DNA of 64,000 nucleotides from Andalucia godoyi (GCA_009859145.1 VRVR01000024.1:124001-188000); one strand, 5' to 3'. Positions 9,599 through 19,187 are shown, counted from the stretch's first letter. Made by a program: numbers and translations. The notes: generated by a model not told the origin, from the letters alone.

Positions 9599-10078
9599 TC
9601 AGTAATGTAGAGAGTGGACACCGGCATAAACAACGAGGACGCAGAAGACCAGGACAATCACTGCGAATGCCGATCCAATGATGCAACCTTCCGTTCTCAT
9701 GGATCTCTGCATTGCTAGAGCATCCTCATAAGTAAAAGTATCTTCATCGTCGTGCAAAAAGCGTACTTGCGGGTTTGAAGTCGGCACTTCACGAGACGAC
9801 GATCCATCCACATGGACAACGGACGAAACCTCGGAGTATTTGTCATTACTTGCATCGGCATGTGAACCTTGTGCGGCGCTACCGGAACCGGACGACAACA
9901 TGGACGCAGAAGACGTCGACGTCGACGTTGTTTCTCCTGTTCGTCTCGTTGTTGCGCCAGCTGTTGGTGATGACGGTGACGAGACGGACTGGTACTTTTG
10001 CACGGGACCCATCTCATGGTCATGGATATGCCGAAGGCTGCGATCTAGCGGTGGACTTGATGATGTTGACTGGTACAT
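9599..10078 (-). CDS. hypothetical tail-anchored membrane protein
   Basis: A 159-residue protein not recognised as a known family. The first ~120 residues are Ser/Thr-rich and probably disordered. A conserved-looking acidic stretch (VRFLHDDEDTFTYEDALAMQ) precedes a single hydrophobic helix, CIIGSAFAVIVLVFCVLVVY, ending only about nine residues from the C terminus. That arrangement suggests a tail anchor with a cytosolic N-terminal region. The ATG at 10078 (MYQSTSSSPP) is taken because the upstream frame is hydrophobic low complexity without an ATG. Confidence 0.55.
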   Translation of the reverse strand: MYQSTSSSPPLDRSLRHIHDHEMGPVQKYQSVSSPSSPTAGATTRRTGETTSTSTSSASMLSSGSGSAAQGSHADASNDKYSEVSSVVHVDGSSSREVPTSNPQVRFLHDDEDTFTYEDALAMQRSMRTEGCIIGSAFAVIVLVFCVLVVYAGVHSLHY

Positions 10079-10619
10079 GACATTCAAAAACAAAACAAAA
10101 CAAAACACAAACAACAAAAGAGAAAGCGTCTGGATACGGAAGAAACAGGAATGAATCGTGAGAGAGAGCGCACGCGTGAGAGTGGAGAGAGACGGAAGAT
10201 GTCAAGCAAATCGCATGAATGGCAGAATGACAATTCTTCACGTCCGTGTCTTTTTAACGGAGCAAGCAAAGCAAAAAACAACGACAAAAAAAAAACAAGC
10301 AAAAACTGACGCCCACTACGAGTTCTGCAAATGATGAAAGCAGCCAGCGGACGGTATGAATCTCCTGATCCCTAGATCTCTAGATGTTTGGATTTCTGGA
10401 ACAGAATCCAAAAAGGAATGCTTGAGGAATTCAGCTTTGCGAATTGACCAAGAGCCTCGAATCTCGATTGTCGAACACAAGCGGTGGAAACTTAGGGAAG
10501 TCTGTGTGAGAAGCGAAGCAATCGACAGCCGTCGACACTATATAATTGTACAGACTGTGGAGCCTGTTCCGCATGGCGTGTGCTTCATGTTTCGTTCTGC
10601 CTCTTCGTCGTCGTCGTCG

Positions 10620-10663
<44 letters not shown>

Positions 10664-10731
10664 TTGTCTTTTCTTTTTCTTTTTCATTCTTGTTTCCACA
10701 GTTGGGTTGTTGACTGGACTCGATTGAAGGG
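10079..10731. other. divergent promoter region with TCG/TCA repeat
   Basis: Lies between the minus-strand membrane protein and the plus-strand NifS-SelD gene. It contains AAACAAAA-type runs (10085-10115) and a (TCG)n(TCA)n microsatellite (about 10604-10663). A pyrimidine tract ends TTTCCACAG at about 10700, 30 bp before the start codon, and could be the acceptor of a 5'-UTR intron. Confidence 0.45.
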
Positions 10732-13020
10732 ATGGGATCTGAATTTGTGTATCTTGATTACAATGCAACGACTCCGATTGACGAGCTTGTAGGCCGCGCG
10801 ATGCAGCCTTTTTTGTTTGGGCATTTCGGGAATCCGTCATCTTCGCATGTTCTTGGCGCGGAGACAAAGGCCGCTGTTGAACATGCCCGAAAGCAAGTCG
10901 CAGAGATGATTGGGTGTTTTCCAGATGAAATTGTATTCGTTTCTTGCGGATCAGAAGCAAATAATCTTGCCATTACAGGCATTTTTCATGGAATTCGGTC
11001 GACGGACAAGTCGAAAAATCACATCATCACGAGTGCGGTGGAGCATCCCGCCGTCTTGGAGGTGTGCAAGTACTTGGAGGAATATGAAGGTTTGAAAGTC
11101 ACGATTCTTCCTGTCGATGAGTTCGGCATGGTGAATCCCAATGACGTGAGGAGCGCAATACGCCCCGGTGCGACATTTTTGATCTCCATTATGCATTCTA
11201 ACAATGAAGTGGGAACGCGACAGCCAATTGCGGAAATTTCAAGAATTGCAAGAGATTCCGGTGTTTTGATGCATACCGACGCGGCGCAGTCGATCGGAAA
11301 AGAACAGGTGGATGTTCGGGAACTTGGAGTGGATCTGTTGACTGTTGTCGGACACAAGTTTTATGCTCCAAAGGGAGTCGGGGCGTTGTACATCCGCCGC
11401 GGAGTTGACAAGCTTATGCACAAGGTCATGCACGGTGCAGGACACGAAAAGAATCGCAGAGCCGGTACCGAGAATGTGATTCATGTAGTGGGAATTGGAA
11501 AGGCTGCGGAACTCGTTGTGTTACACGTTAATCGGGATCGAGCGCACATGACTGAAATGCGGGATTTGCTGCACAAGTTGCTGGTAGATGAGTTGGGTTT
11601 GAAATACGTCAAGCTTAATGGCCACCCAACTCTGAGATTGTCGTCAACACTGAGCATTGCGTTTCGAGGGGTTAACGCTCAGTTGATCATCGCTGCACTG
11701 AAGGACTCAGTTGGAGTCTCTGCAGGCGCAGCGTGCCACTCGGATACGGTTACGATTTCTTCTGTTCTTTTGGCCATGAATGTTTCGCAGTCGGACGCAG
11801 TCGGAACAATCCGATTTTCCGTGGGTCGGTATACGACTGCCGAAGAAATCCACCTCGCTGCCAATCGAATTGCAGATGTTGTGAAACCGCTGCTGCCCGA
11901 CCATGTCGAAGATTCAGATGCGCTCTGCGAGCTCGGTGATGGGGTTTCTGGGTTGGAAATGAAGCTTACATCATCAACTTCTGGTCTTGGTTGCGGTTGC
12001 AAGTTGCGCCCGCAGGCGCTGGAGCGGGCGCTGCGAGGAGTCCAGTTCAAGGTTGACGAAAACGTTTTGGTTGGCATATCGACATCCGACGATGCGGGTG
12101 TGTATCGCATTTCCGATGAGTTGGCGCTTGTCCTGACTGTCGATTTCTTTACGCCTATTGTCGACGATCCGTTTGAATTTGGCGAGATCGCGGCGGCCAA
12201 TGCCTTGTCTGATGTCTACGCCATGGGCGGTACGCCAATGTGCGCGTTGTCCATCGTAGGGTTTCCATCGTCACGACTTCCCCTGCAAGCTCTGACGAAA
12301 ATATTACAGGGTGCGCAAAAGGTTGCTGACGAAGCACGATGCATCATTATCGGGGGCCACACGATTGACGACCAGGAACCGAAGTTTGGATTGTCGGTGA
12401 CTGGCCGTGTTCATCCGGATCGTATTTGGAGAAACGGGGGCATGCGTGGGGGGGATGTGTTGTTATTGACGAAGCCTCTTGGAGTGGGAATAATTTCTAC
12501 GGCAGTGAAAAACGGCCGTGCGTCCTCTGCAATTGCAAAATTGGCTGCGGAGTCCATGAAGTCGTTGAACCGCGACGCGTCGTACAGTGTCCAGGATTGG
12601 GAGAAAGAGGTCGGTCGGTCTGTTGTGCATGCTTGCACTGACGTCACTGGTTTTGGATTCATTGGTCATTTAATAGAAATGTGCAAGGCGTCGCAGGATG
12701 TATCTGTCAAGATATCTTTCAAGGCGGTTCCGCTGATTGAGGGCGTTGAGGAACTTGCACAACAGGGCTCGATTCCTGGTGGTACGAAGAATAACTTGCT
12801 GCATGCGGAGTCCGCGTTGTCCTTTGCATCTTCAGTTGCAGATTATCAGAAACTCATTTTGTGTGACGCACAAACTTCCGGCGGACTGCTGTTCGCGGTT
12901 GCTGCAGAGGATGTTGCAAGCCTGATGAAACGGTTTGCATTGAACCGAATTCCAGTTTGGGAAGTTGGATGTGTTGTTCCTCGAGTCCCCGGAGGTACTC
13001 TCATTGCTGTGGATTCATGA
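10732..13020 (+). CDS. fused cysteine desulfurase (NifS-like) - selenophosphate synthetase (SelD)
   Basis: A 762-residue two-enzyme fusion. Residues 1 to about 390 are a class V aminotransferase of the NifS/IscS/selenocysteine lyase group. The PLP lysine is in GHKFYAPKG (Lys about 209), HTDAAQS precedes it, and the catalytic cysteine is in SAGAACHSD (Cys about 335). Residues about 415-762 are SelD, which makes selenophosphate from selenide and ATP. It has the N-terminal motif GLGCGCKL (Cys about 421 and Lys about 424, matching E. coli Cys17/Lys20), then DDAGVY, NALSDVYAMGG, GGHTIDD and CTDVTGFGFIGH. The SelD active site is Cys (TGC), not Sec. A linker of about 30 residues joins them. The first domain presumably frees selenium (or sulfur) from (seleno)cysteine and passes it to the second. 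Both active sites look intact. Confidence 0.93.
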   Translation: MGSEFVYLDYNATTPIDELVGRAMQPFLFGHFGNPSSSHVLGAETKAAVEHARKQVAEMIGCFPDEIVFVSCGSEANNLAITGIFHGIRSTDKSKNHIITSAVEHPAVLEVCKYLEEYEGLKVTILPVDEFGMVNPNDVRSAIRPGATFLISIMHSNNEVGTRQPIAEISRIARDSGVLMHTDAAQSIGKEQVDVRELGVDLLTVVGHKFYAPKGVGALYIRRGVDKLMHKVMHGAGHEKNRRAGTENVIHVVGIGKAAELVVLHVNRDRAHMTEMRDLLHKLLVDELGLKYVKLNGHPTLRLSSTLSIAFRGVNAQLIIAALKDSVGVSAGAACHSDTVTISSVLLAMNVSQSDAVGTIRFSVGRYTTAEEIHLAANRIADVVKPLLPDHVEDSDALCELGDGVSGLEMKLTSSTSGLGCGCKLRPQALERALRGVQFKVDENVLVGISTSDDAGVYRISDELALVLTVDFFTPIVDDPFEFGEIAAANALSDVYAMGGTPMCALSIVGFPSSRLPLQALTKILQGAQKVADEARCIIIGGHTIDDQEPKFGLSVTGRVHPDRIWRNGGMRGGDVLLLTKPLGVGIISTAVKNGRASSAIAKLAAESMKSLNRDASYSVQDWEKEVGRSVVHACTDVTGFGFIGHLIEMCKASQDVSVKISFKAVPLIEGVEELAQQGSIPGGTKNNLLHAESALSFASSVADYQKLILCDAQTSGGLLFAVAAEDVASLMKRFALNRIPVWEVGCVVPRVPGGTLIAVDS

Positions 13021-13249
13021 CACTGTCTCGCCGACATGTGGATGGGTAGAGGTGAGTCGGGAGAGAGCCTTGCAAAGAATCAGCTATTGAGTGTCTGCAC
13101 CGTTTCGACTTATTGCGATATGATGAAGCAATCTAAAGCGCACGCAAAACAAACACACTGCCACGCGCCCATGCGCATGCGTCTGTCATCTTAATCAACT
13201 CCGTCACACGATGCCCCGATTCGTTTCGCTCCCATTTTGATCATGAAAT

Positions 13250-13830
13250 CCTTATATAAATACGCCGCCGCGTTGCATTCTCGCACAGCGACGCTCATTT
13301 CTTATATTGTCCATGCAACGCACCATGTACGTCACACCCGCAACGCTGCGCAAGACCCATGACATCTCCACCGCCACCGGAACGATCCGCAGCATCCACG
13401 CCGGGGTCCCGTCGCATGCACAGCCTCGCACACGTCGAACGCGCAATCACCGCCTGTTTCGTTGCCCGCCACAACGGACAGCGCAGCGCCGAACACAGAC
13501 GCAAAAGAGCCCGCGGCGAGAGCAGCGAAAGTGAAGATGCACCCGTTTGCAGCTGGATATGACCGCTCGATCGCATGATCGAGGTCGGGCCCAAAGTCGT
13601 CGAAGATCGCCCAGGCGACAGCTGCCCATCGTGCACATGCACGATCGACCGCGATTGGAAATGGTGCGCCCAGCATCTATATCTATCTTGAGAACGTCCC
13701 TCATGCCGAGGGGCGTGTTGGGGGCCTACCCCCTTCCCAATCAATGTCATGCATGTTGTTGGGCTGCAACATTGATTATGGGTGATCAGCGATGATTGTC
13801 CGTGATTCATGTACAACGTAGGCGTTCACT
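13250..13830 (+). repeat. dispersed repeat, copy 3 (divergent)
   Basis: Lies downstream of NifS-SelD. It shares AAGATGCACCC (about 13534), the GATCGACCGCGATTGG...CATCTAT block (about 13643-13680) and GGGCGTGTTGGGGGCCTACC (about 13711-13730) with copy 1, in the same order. With copy 4 it shares the GGGGCCTACC...CTTCCC block, GGGCTGCAACA (about 13759) and GATCAGCGATGA. The left end has a TATA-like CTTATATAAATACG (about 13250-13263). Indels of one or two bases between copies break any common reading frame. The rest of 13021-13250 shows nothing further. Confidence 0.6.
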
Positions 13831-13947
13831 TTGTATTATTGTCTTTTACATTCTACAACGCCTGCTTTCAAAATGCCAAAAAAAATAAATAAATAAATAA
13901 ATAATGTAAAGTCTGCTGTTGTCAATTTCACTGCCCCGACCTGCGCC

Positions 13948-14064
13948 ATGACAACCCCCCTCCCCCAGACTGCAAAAGCGATCTTCAAAACCACTCCAAT
14001 TGCATATCTTTTGAAGAATGCCGTCCTGCACGGGACATTCGGGGTGTGGGAGAAACGCAGCTGA
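13948..14064 (+). CDS. candidate 38-residue small protein
   Basis: An ATG-initiated frame ends at TGA 14062-14064. The product is basic and amphipathic (MTTPLPQTAKAIFKTTP, then AYLLKNAVLHGTFGVWEKR), the composition expected of a very small mitochondrial inner-membrane or respiratory-complex subunit. No family is firmly recognised, and no intron signal was identified on either side. A (AAAT)n run at 13881-13903 lies upstream. The interval between it and the TBC gene (14065-14304) holds nothing else I can support. Confidence 0.3.
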   Translation: MTTPLPQTAKAIFKTTPIAYLLKNAVLHGTFGVWEKRS

Positions 14065-14304
14065 CAGTACCGACAGGCCATTAGGATGGACGATCGACAG
14101 TTTCTGTTGACTATAACTGCAGACATCCAGTCGAGACACGAGAGAGTCCTCGCGGGACGGGCGATGTGCGCAGTGTTTGCATTTGGCGCACAAAAGGAGG
14201 AAAAAGAAGAAAAATATATATAAAAAGAAACAATTGAAGCAACATTCGCCAGGTGAGCTTGCTATGAAGTTTCGCCGATGGGCACGAACAGCCATCTTTG
14301 CAGC

Positions 14305-15447
14305 TTACGTTTGCACCGGTCTTCTTCCTCCGAGAGGATTGGTAGACTTCACAGCAGTTGCGATGGTGTTAATACGCCGCACAGAATCCAAGTTCACAGC
14401 GCCGAACTTCTCTTCGAGTTTCTTAATATCTTTCAGCTTGATATTGATTGCCAAAGCTTCTGTGATCAACCCATCGACATTCAATGACTCCAAGCTCGGT
14501 ATTTGAAATATGGTAGCCATCCCGTCCCAATCCATCGTACTCTTGATCCGCTTTCGCAACACGCTGAAGATTGCAAGGGTAAACGAGAACAAGAATGGCC
14601 GTCCTTTGATCACATACAGATCAAAGAATCGAATCGCAGTGTCCCACGGCAGAACATGAAAGAACAGAGTCAGGAACCACGGCAACACAAACATTTGGTA
14701 TGGATCGAAATCAATGGATTTCATGTGACGAGCCGTCGCCTTGTGGGTTTTGTTGAGCAATTCTTCTACAATGCGGACTTCTCGCATCACCATTTTAAAT
14801 TCCGGCTCAAAGTACCCAGCCATGTACCGTTCCGACATTAGAAGCTTATGAAACAGCCAGAATGCATCTTCTGTGAGCATTCCGACCTGGATGAATGCGG
14901 CCCCGATGAAGTTCATCCCTTGGCAGTATCCAGCAGATTCATGAACAACAGCAACAGCTTGTAAGACGTCCGCCAAGTTGTCGAGGCCCTTTCGAGACTG
15001 AAAGAGTGGGAAATGGGGAAGCGTGCGGTGCAAGTCTGCACGGACAGCCACGTCTACTGTGTTGTACTTCGTCAGCACATTTCGCTCATACTCATCCAAC
15101 GCCGCATGAAAAAGCTTTGGACGCAAAGCGCGTTCCTTCATGAAATCCGACGAGAAGCACCACAGCCAACAACGAACTCGCGTGTCCATTGTTGCAGCAT
15201 GCTCGATGATCTGCTTCACAAGATGCGGATACTTCTCAAGCCCTTTGTCCCGGATTTCAGTCCATTCCTCTAGAATTTCATACAGGAACTGATTATCGTC
15301 ATACACTGTTCTGGGCTTCCTGTTGAACCAAAATGACGACGAAGATGCCGAAGATTTTGATCGAACCGACTTTAGCGATGATTCATCCGCTGATCGAGCC
15401 ATGATATCTCCAACATATTGGCCATGCGGAAGAAATGAAATTGACAT
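14305..15447 (-). CDS. TBC-domain Rab GTPase-activating protein
   Basis: About 380 residues. The TBC (Tre-2/Bub2/Cdc16) domain fills most of it, from about residue 85 to 320. It accelerates GTP hydrolysis by Rab GTPases in membrane traffic. Both catalytic fingers are visible: the arginine finger in VRADLHRT (I/V-x-x-D-x-x-R pattern) and the glutamine finger in GYCQGMNF. The layout resembles growth-hormone-regulated TBC protein (TBC1D6/GRTP1) and TBC1D2/10-type proteins. The N terminus is Ser-rich. Two ATGs are plausible, 15447 (MSISFLPHG) or 15402 (MARSADE); upstream of 15447 the frame is only Gly/Arg microsatellite translation. The Rab partner cannot be told from sequence. Confidence 0.88.
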   Translation of the reverse strand: MSISFLPHGQYVGDIMARSADESSLKSVRSKSSASSSSFWFNRKPRTVYDDNQFLYEILEEWTEIRDKGLEKYPHLVKQIIEHAATMDTRVRCWLWCFSSDFMKERALRPKLFHAALDEYERNVLTKYNTVDVAVRADLHRTLPHFPLFQSRKGLDNLADVLQAVAVVHESAGYCQGMNFIGAAFIQVGMLTEDAFWLFHKLLMSERYMAGYFEPEFKMVMREVRIVEELLNKTHKATARHMKSIDFDPYQMFVLPWFLTLFFHVLPWDTAIRFFDLYVIKGRPFLFSFTLAIFSVLRKRIKSTMDWDGMATIFQIPSLESLNVDGLITEALAINIKLKDIKKLEEKFGAVNLDSVRRINTIATAVKSTNPLGGRRPVQT

Positions 15448-15827
15448 TTCCGATCTTCTTCTTCTTCTTCTTCTTCTTCCTCCTCCTCCTCCTCCTCCTC
15501 CTACCACCGCGCGCCCAATGCCTCGCTGTAAAGAACGTCTATGGATATGAACACACCCAGTATGTATATATTTGCATGTATAAAGACAATCGTACAAGAA
15601 AAATTAACAACAAATAAGAAACAGTCATCTCAAAGGCTTGATCAAACGAAGTGGCATCGATTGGGATTCGTCCGAAACACTGTTTTTCTGTCGACAGCTT
15701 TCGACATCAGTGGTGAAGATCGTCCAAAACAAGAAACGATCAGCGCCCACTCAGCGCCTCTTTTTCCAAAGCTTGCCGTTGTTCAAAGGCTTCAAGGTTC
15801 AGGGAGTTTGCGGGACGGAGGGAGACC
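15448..15827. other. divergent promoter region, TTC/TCC microsatellite
   Basis: A (TTC)n(TCC)n tract at about 15454-15502 sits directly upstream of the TBC start codon on its minus strand. The remainder is the 5' flank of the LanC-like gene. No gene seen. Confidence 0.5.
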
Positions 15828-17765
15828 ATGTTTGCGAAACCACGTGTTGTTGTATCGAAGAAGAGCAGGCCTCGGTTTCAAAGCGATGAGTATGATGATG
15901 ATTACGTGGATGTTAATGATTTGTTTGGTCGTCGTCGCTCTCAAAAGATACGTGCTGCGCATCTGCATGCTCCACAGCATCTGATTCCTCGAGATGGATT
16001 CCACGAGTTTTATCCAAACCCGTTCCCGCATTTTGATGTTTGGGAGCCCAGTTCCGCAGAACATTCAGTGGAGGAGGACTATTGTGCATCGTCAGTTATG
16101 AATCCAGAAGCAAAGTCGGAAATCGGTGCATATCTTGGATTGATTCTTGACACAATCACTTCTGAATACCCACCGATTAAGTCCATGCATATAGGGGGTC
16201 TCGAGTCAGTTTCCCAGTCTGCTGCTTCTTCCAAAAATGGGCTGAAGGAAGAGGCTCTCGAGGATGATGCATTCTCCGTGTTTGGAGGATATGCGGGGTG
16301 TGCGTACTTGTTTTGGAGAATCAGTCGAAAAGCTCTGCGCGGGACGACAGAGCATACTCGGCTGTTGAAGCAAGCATACGCTTACATACTGTCTGCGCTG
16401 CCGTATGCACGGAAATCGATTGATCTCAACTCATCGCGAACAGTATGCTCATTCATGTACGGGGAAGTCGGCACCTATGCACTAGCCGCGGCGGTTGCTG
16501 CCGACATGAGGCTTTTCGACGATTCAGCTGCATATGCTCGCGTCGTAACTTCATTTTATCCTCAGGTGATAGACGATGCATATCCATATTCTGATGTGCT
16601 GTATGGTCGTGCAGGATACCTTCATGCGCTACTATTTGTGAATCGGTTTGCGAGAAACGCAGATGACGCGAGCATTCGTGTTTCTGACCACGGAAGCAGC
16701 GCAAATTACGGTGCTGGCGATTGCGACAGCGGGGCCGCGGAGGGGACTGCGACTGCGACTGCGAGTGAAGACAGTTGGTCGTGGATTGCGCAGCCGGCAG
16801 TATTGGAACTCGCATCACAGATTATTGTTCGTGGGCGGTTCAATGCATTGTCGATGCCGCTAATTTGGCCTTGGCTGGGCGACATGGTCTTCGGAGCTGG
16901 CCATGGTGTTGCTGGCATTTTGAATACGCTCATGAACGTTCCTGGGTTCATTGTCGATGAAGGCGAGATCCGGTTGTGGCCTGTGAATAAATCACAGGCA
17001 GCAGATTCGTCTGTGGCGGCGGCATTCGCACAGGCTACGGTGCCAAAGGGCATTGAGATAGCGGGAGGCGGCAATGCGAGATCGCCATTGCAAAAGCAGG
17101 AGAAAACGGCGTCTCCCTTCCGAGATGCAGGCCGAAAAGGCAAGCCTTCTGCCGAGCACATCGTGCGTTCCGATGGTGCAAAGCTCATCAAATCTTCGAT
17201 TGACTACATGCTCGAAAAACAGTACATGACAGGGAACTTTCCTGCAATCCTGGGTCAAGATGAGACCCAGGATGTTTTCGTGCAGTGGACGCATGGTGCA
17301 AGTGGCTTCATTAGTCTGCTACTGACCGCTTACCGGACTTATCAAGAGCCAAAGTACTTGCTTGCCGCGCAAAGCGCCGCCGAGTGCGTTTGGTTCCGAG
17401 GTCTGTCTCGCGAAAACGTCGGGCTGACATCTGGTATTGCAGGAAACGGCTACTGTTTCCTGCAAATGTATAGAGTTACGGGCAATCCAAAGTACCTGTA
17501 CTGGGCGTTGAGCTTTGGTCGGTTTGCATGCTCTGAAGACAGTCAGGGAGACCTGTGGAAGAATTCCTCTCGTCGATTTTCTCTAGGCGATGGCTTGGCA
17601 GGTCTTGGCTGTTTCTTGTCTGATCTCCTGGATTTTGAACATGCTTCTTTTCCGGGCTATGAATTGGATGAGCTGTGGGCAGCTTCGCTCTCCGATCTTG
17701 ACTGTCATCCCGATCCCCCATCCCAGCGAAGCCTTGTTGCTCGCGGGATAATGCCTGCATCCTAG
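15828..17765 (+). CDS. LanC-like (LANCL) protein lacking zinc ligands
   Basis: A 645-residue protein; human LANCL1 is 399. After an acidic, basic-patched N terminus (about 1-90) it shows the alpha/alpha toroid of the LanC-like family: FGGYAGCAYLFW, MVFGAGHGVAGIL, VQWTHGASGFISLLL, GLTSGIAGNGYCFLQMYR and SLGDGLAGLGCFLSDLL. LANCL proteins bind zinc through two Cys and one His (WCHG and CHG motifs) and add glutathione to dehydro-amino acids. Here the WCHG cysteine is Thr about 488, and the CHG pair is Thr about 534 and Ser about 535, so all three ligands are replaced while the Gly-rich scaffold is kept. An insert (about 380-440) is low complexity. Zinc-dependent catalysis is therefore unlikely; a structural or glutathione-binding role is inference. 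Confidence 0.85.
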   Translation: MFAKPRVVVSKKSRPRFQSDEYDDDYVDVNDLFGRRRSQKIRAAHLHAPQHLIPRDGFHEFYPNPFPHFDVWEPSSAEHSVEEDYCASSVMNPEAKSEIGAYLGLILDTITSEYPPIKSMHIGGLESVSQSAASSKNGLKEEALEDDAFSVFGGYAGCAYLFWRISRKALRGTTEHTRLLKQAYAYILSALPYARKSIDLNSSRTVCSFMYGEVGTYALAAAVAADMRLFDDSAAYARVVTSFYPQVIDDAYPYSDVLYGRAGYLHALLFVNRFARNADDASIRVSDHGSSANYGAGDCDSGAAEGTATATASEDSWSWIAQPAVLELASQIIVRGRFNALSMPLIWPWLGDMVFGAGHGVAGILNTLMNVPGFIVDEGEIRLWPVNKSQAADSSVAAAFAQATVPKGIEIAGGGNARSPLQKQEKTASPFRDAGRKGKPSAEHIVRSDGAKLIKSSIDYMLEKQYMTGNFPAILGQDETQDVFVQWTHGASGFISLLLTAYRTYQEPKYLLAAQSAAECVWFRGLSRENVGLTSGIAGNGYCFLQMYRVTGNPKYLYWALSFGRFACSEDSQGDLWKNSSRRFSLGDGLAGLGCFLSDLLDFEHASFPGYELDELWAASLSDLDCHPDPPSQRSLVARGIMPAS

Positions 17766-17927
17766 GTGTTTTCCCCCCATCCATTCATTTCTGTTCGCTC
17801 AAATTCTCGATCATCCAAAAAGGGTTCATCATCATCATGCACCTGCAAACAGTTTGTTTTATTACATAAATCGCGAGGGCAACATTTGCTCGCTGTGTAC
17901 GCTCCACAGGGATTCGTTCTCCATCTC

Positions 17928-19031
17928 TCAATCAATGAATCGCTGCAAAAACGCGGCATACTCTCGGACGACAATGTGGGGGACTTCAACATGCGGATAG
18001 TGACCAACTCCTGCATCGAAGCACTTTGCTGAGTCTTCGCTCTCGAGCAGTTTTTGGACTGCGACCGCCATGTTTCGACCGGAAATCTGGTCATCTGGAC
18101 CTGCAAGATACAAGAAGTTGCTCTTGATCTCACGAAGTGCCTGCTCAAAGCGTTCATGGAACACCTTGCGCTCGTGCAGCTTGTACAGGAGATCTGGAAT
18201 TCGTGCATAGCCCTCTCGATAGCACAACAACCCCCAGTATGCATCGATCAGAGCGGACGACGGTTTGTTGGCTCCGAATACTCGATTCATTGACCTTCGG
18301 AACTGCGCTTTTCCAAACACGAATTGCACCAAAAACTCACCCAACGGACTGATCGCAAGAACCTTTTGAATCAGCAATGGTCGATATGCACTTTGGACGA
18401 TGCCACCGTTCATGATGCATACCGACTTGATAGGCAGTGTCTTTCTCACCACAAGTTCTTGTGCAACAGTCCCACCAAAGTCATGTGCCAAAATGTGAAT
18501 GCGCTTCGATTCCACGTGCAGCCCGAGATGAAACAGCAGCGAAGACACCATGTCTGCCTGCACAAATGTCGAGTATTTTCGCAGTGGCGGAAACGCTGCA
18601 GCCTGCGGTTTATCCGAGAAGCCGTATCCCAGAAAGTCGACTGCAATAAACCGAACATTCAGATTACTGGACAACGACGGGTTTGACGAACGACGCCGTC
18701 GATTGTCAGCAGCAGCCGATGAGTCGCCAATATGATCGCTCCATTTCGACAGGAACGGCTGAAAGTCAAGGCTCGACGTTGGAAACCCATGGAGCAAAAC
18801 CACAACATCTGAACTGGCAGATCTTCCAGCATCGACAAAGAAAACCCGGAAAGACGAGTCCAAAAATGCGAATTTGAAGAACTTCCCCTTGTGGAACCAT
18901 TCATTGAGAGATGCATTCCCCTCCAACAGCTGCTCCATCGTCACAAATGGCTGCGTCGATTTCACATACAACAGCACGCCGCTCACTAGCACGAACGCCA
19001 CCGCCATCCACACAAGCAGCGTCACTTCCAT
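17928..19031 (-). CDS. membrane-anchored alpha/beta hydrolase, MEST-like
   Basis: A 367-residue protein with an N-terminal hydrophobic helix (TLLVWMAVAFVLVSGVLLYV, about residues 4-23) and an alpha/beta hydrolase domain. It is close to MEST (PEG1) and the haloalkane dehalogenase/epoxide hydrolase branch: LLHGFPTSSLDF, AVDFLGYGFSDKP, and the nucleophile elbow AHDFGG with Asp (about 184) rather than Ser. CIMNGGIV...YRPLLIQKVL and the C-terminal GHYPHVE histidine follow. MEST has the same SHDYG elbow and NGGI motif. It is probably an ER-membrane enzyme; substrate unknown. The ATG at 19031 (MEVTLLVW) is used, because the upstream frame only translates a GA/GT microsatellite. Confidence 0.87.
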   Translation of the reverse strand: MEVTLLVWMAVAFVLVSGVLLYVKSTQPFVTMEQLLEGNASLNEWFHKGKFFKFAFLDSSFRVFFVDAGRSASSDVVVLLHGFPTSSLDFQPFLSKWSDHIGDSSAAADNRRRRSSNPSLSSNLNVRFIAVDFLGYGFSDKPQAAAFPPLRKYSTFVQADMVSSLLFHLGLHVESKRIHILAHDFGGTVAQELVVRKTLPIKSVCIMNGGIVQSAYRPLLIQKVLAISPLGEFLVQFVFGKAQFRRSMNRVFGANKPSSALIDAYWGLLCYREGYARIPDLLYKLHERKVFHERFEQALREIKSNFLYLAGPDDQISGRNMAVAVQKLLESEDSAKCFDAGVGHYPHVEVPHIVVREYAAFLQRFID

Positions 19032-19103
19032 TGTACCTGTTCCGCGTCTTTTCCATGCGAATGAATCACTGTGTGTGTGTGAGTGAGTGAGTGAGTGAGA
19101 GAG

Positions 19104-19139
<36 letters not shown>

Positions 19140-19154
19140 TGAGAGAGAGTGAGA

Positions 19155-19187
<33 letters not shown>

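Noticed and set aside
10356-10727. A plus-strand frame upstream of NifS-SelD containing poly-Ser.
   Set aside because: Poly-Ser is the TCG/TCA microsatellite; the rest has no coding character and ends before the real ATG.
13363-13803. Repeat copy 3 read as a selenoprotein gene: an open plus-strand frame containing one in-frame TGA (about 13576), close to SelD.
   Set aside because: The flanking peptide segments resemble copy 1 translations, but copies 1 and 2 have 1-2-base indels that put the two halves in different frames. No SECIS-like structure was recognised, and antisense frames are equally open. Non-coding repeat is the simpler reading.
13295-13816. A 173-codon minus-strand frame through repeat copy 3.
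   Set aside because: The matching frame is not kept in copies 1 and 2 beyond short stretches, and the start lies in spacer. Openness is likely due to high G+C.
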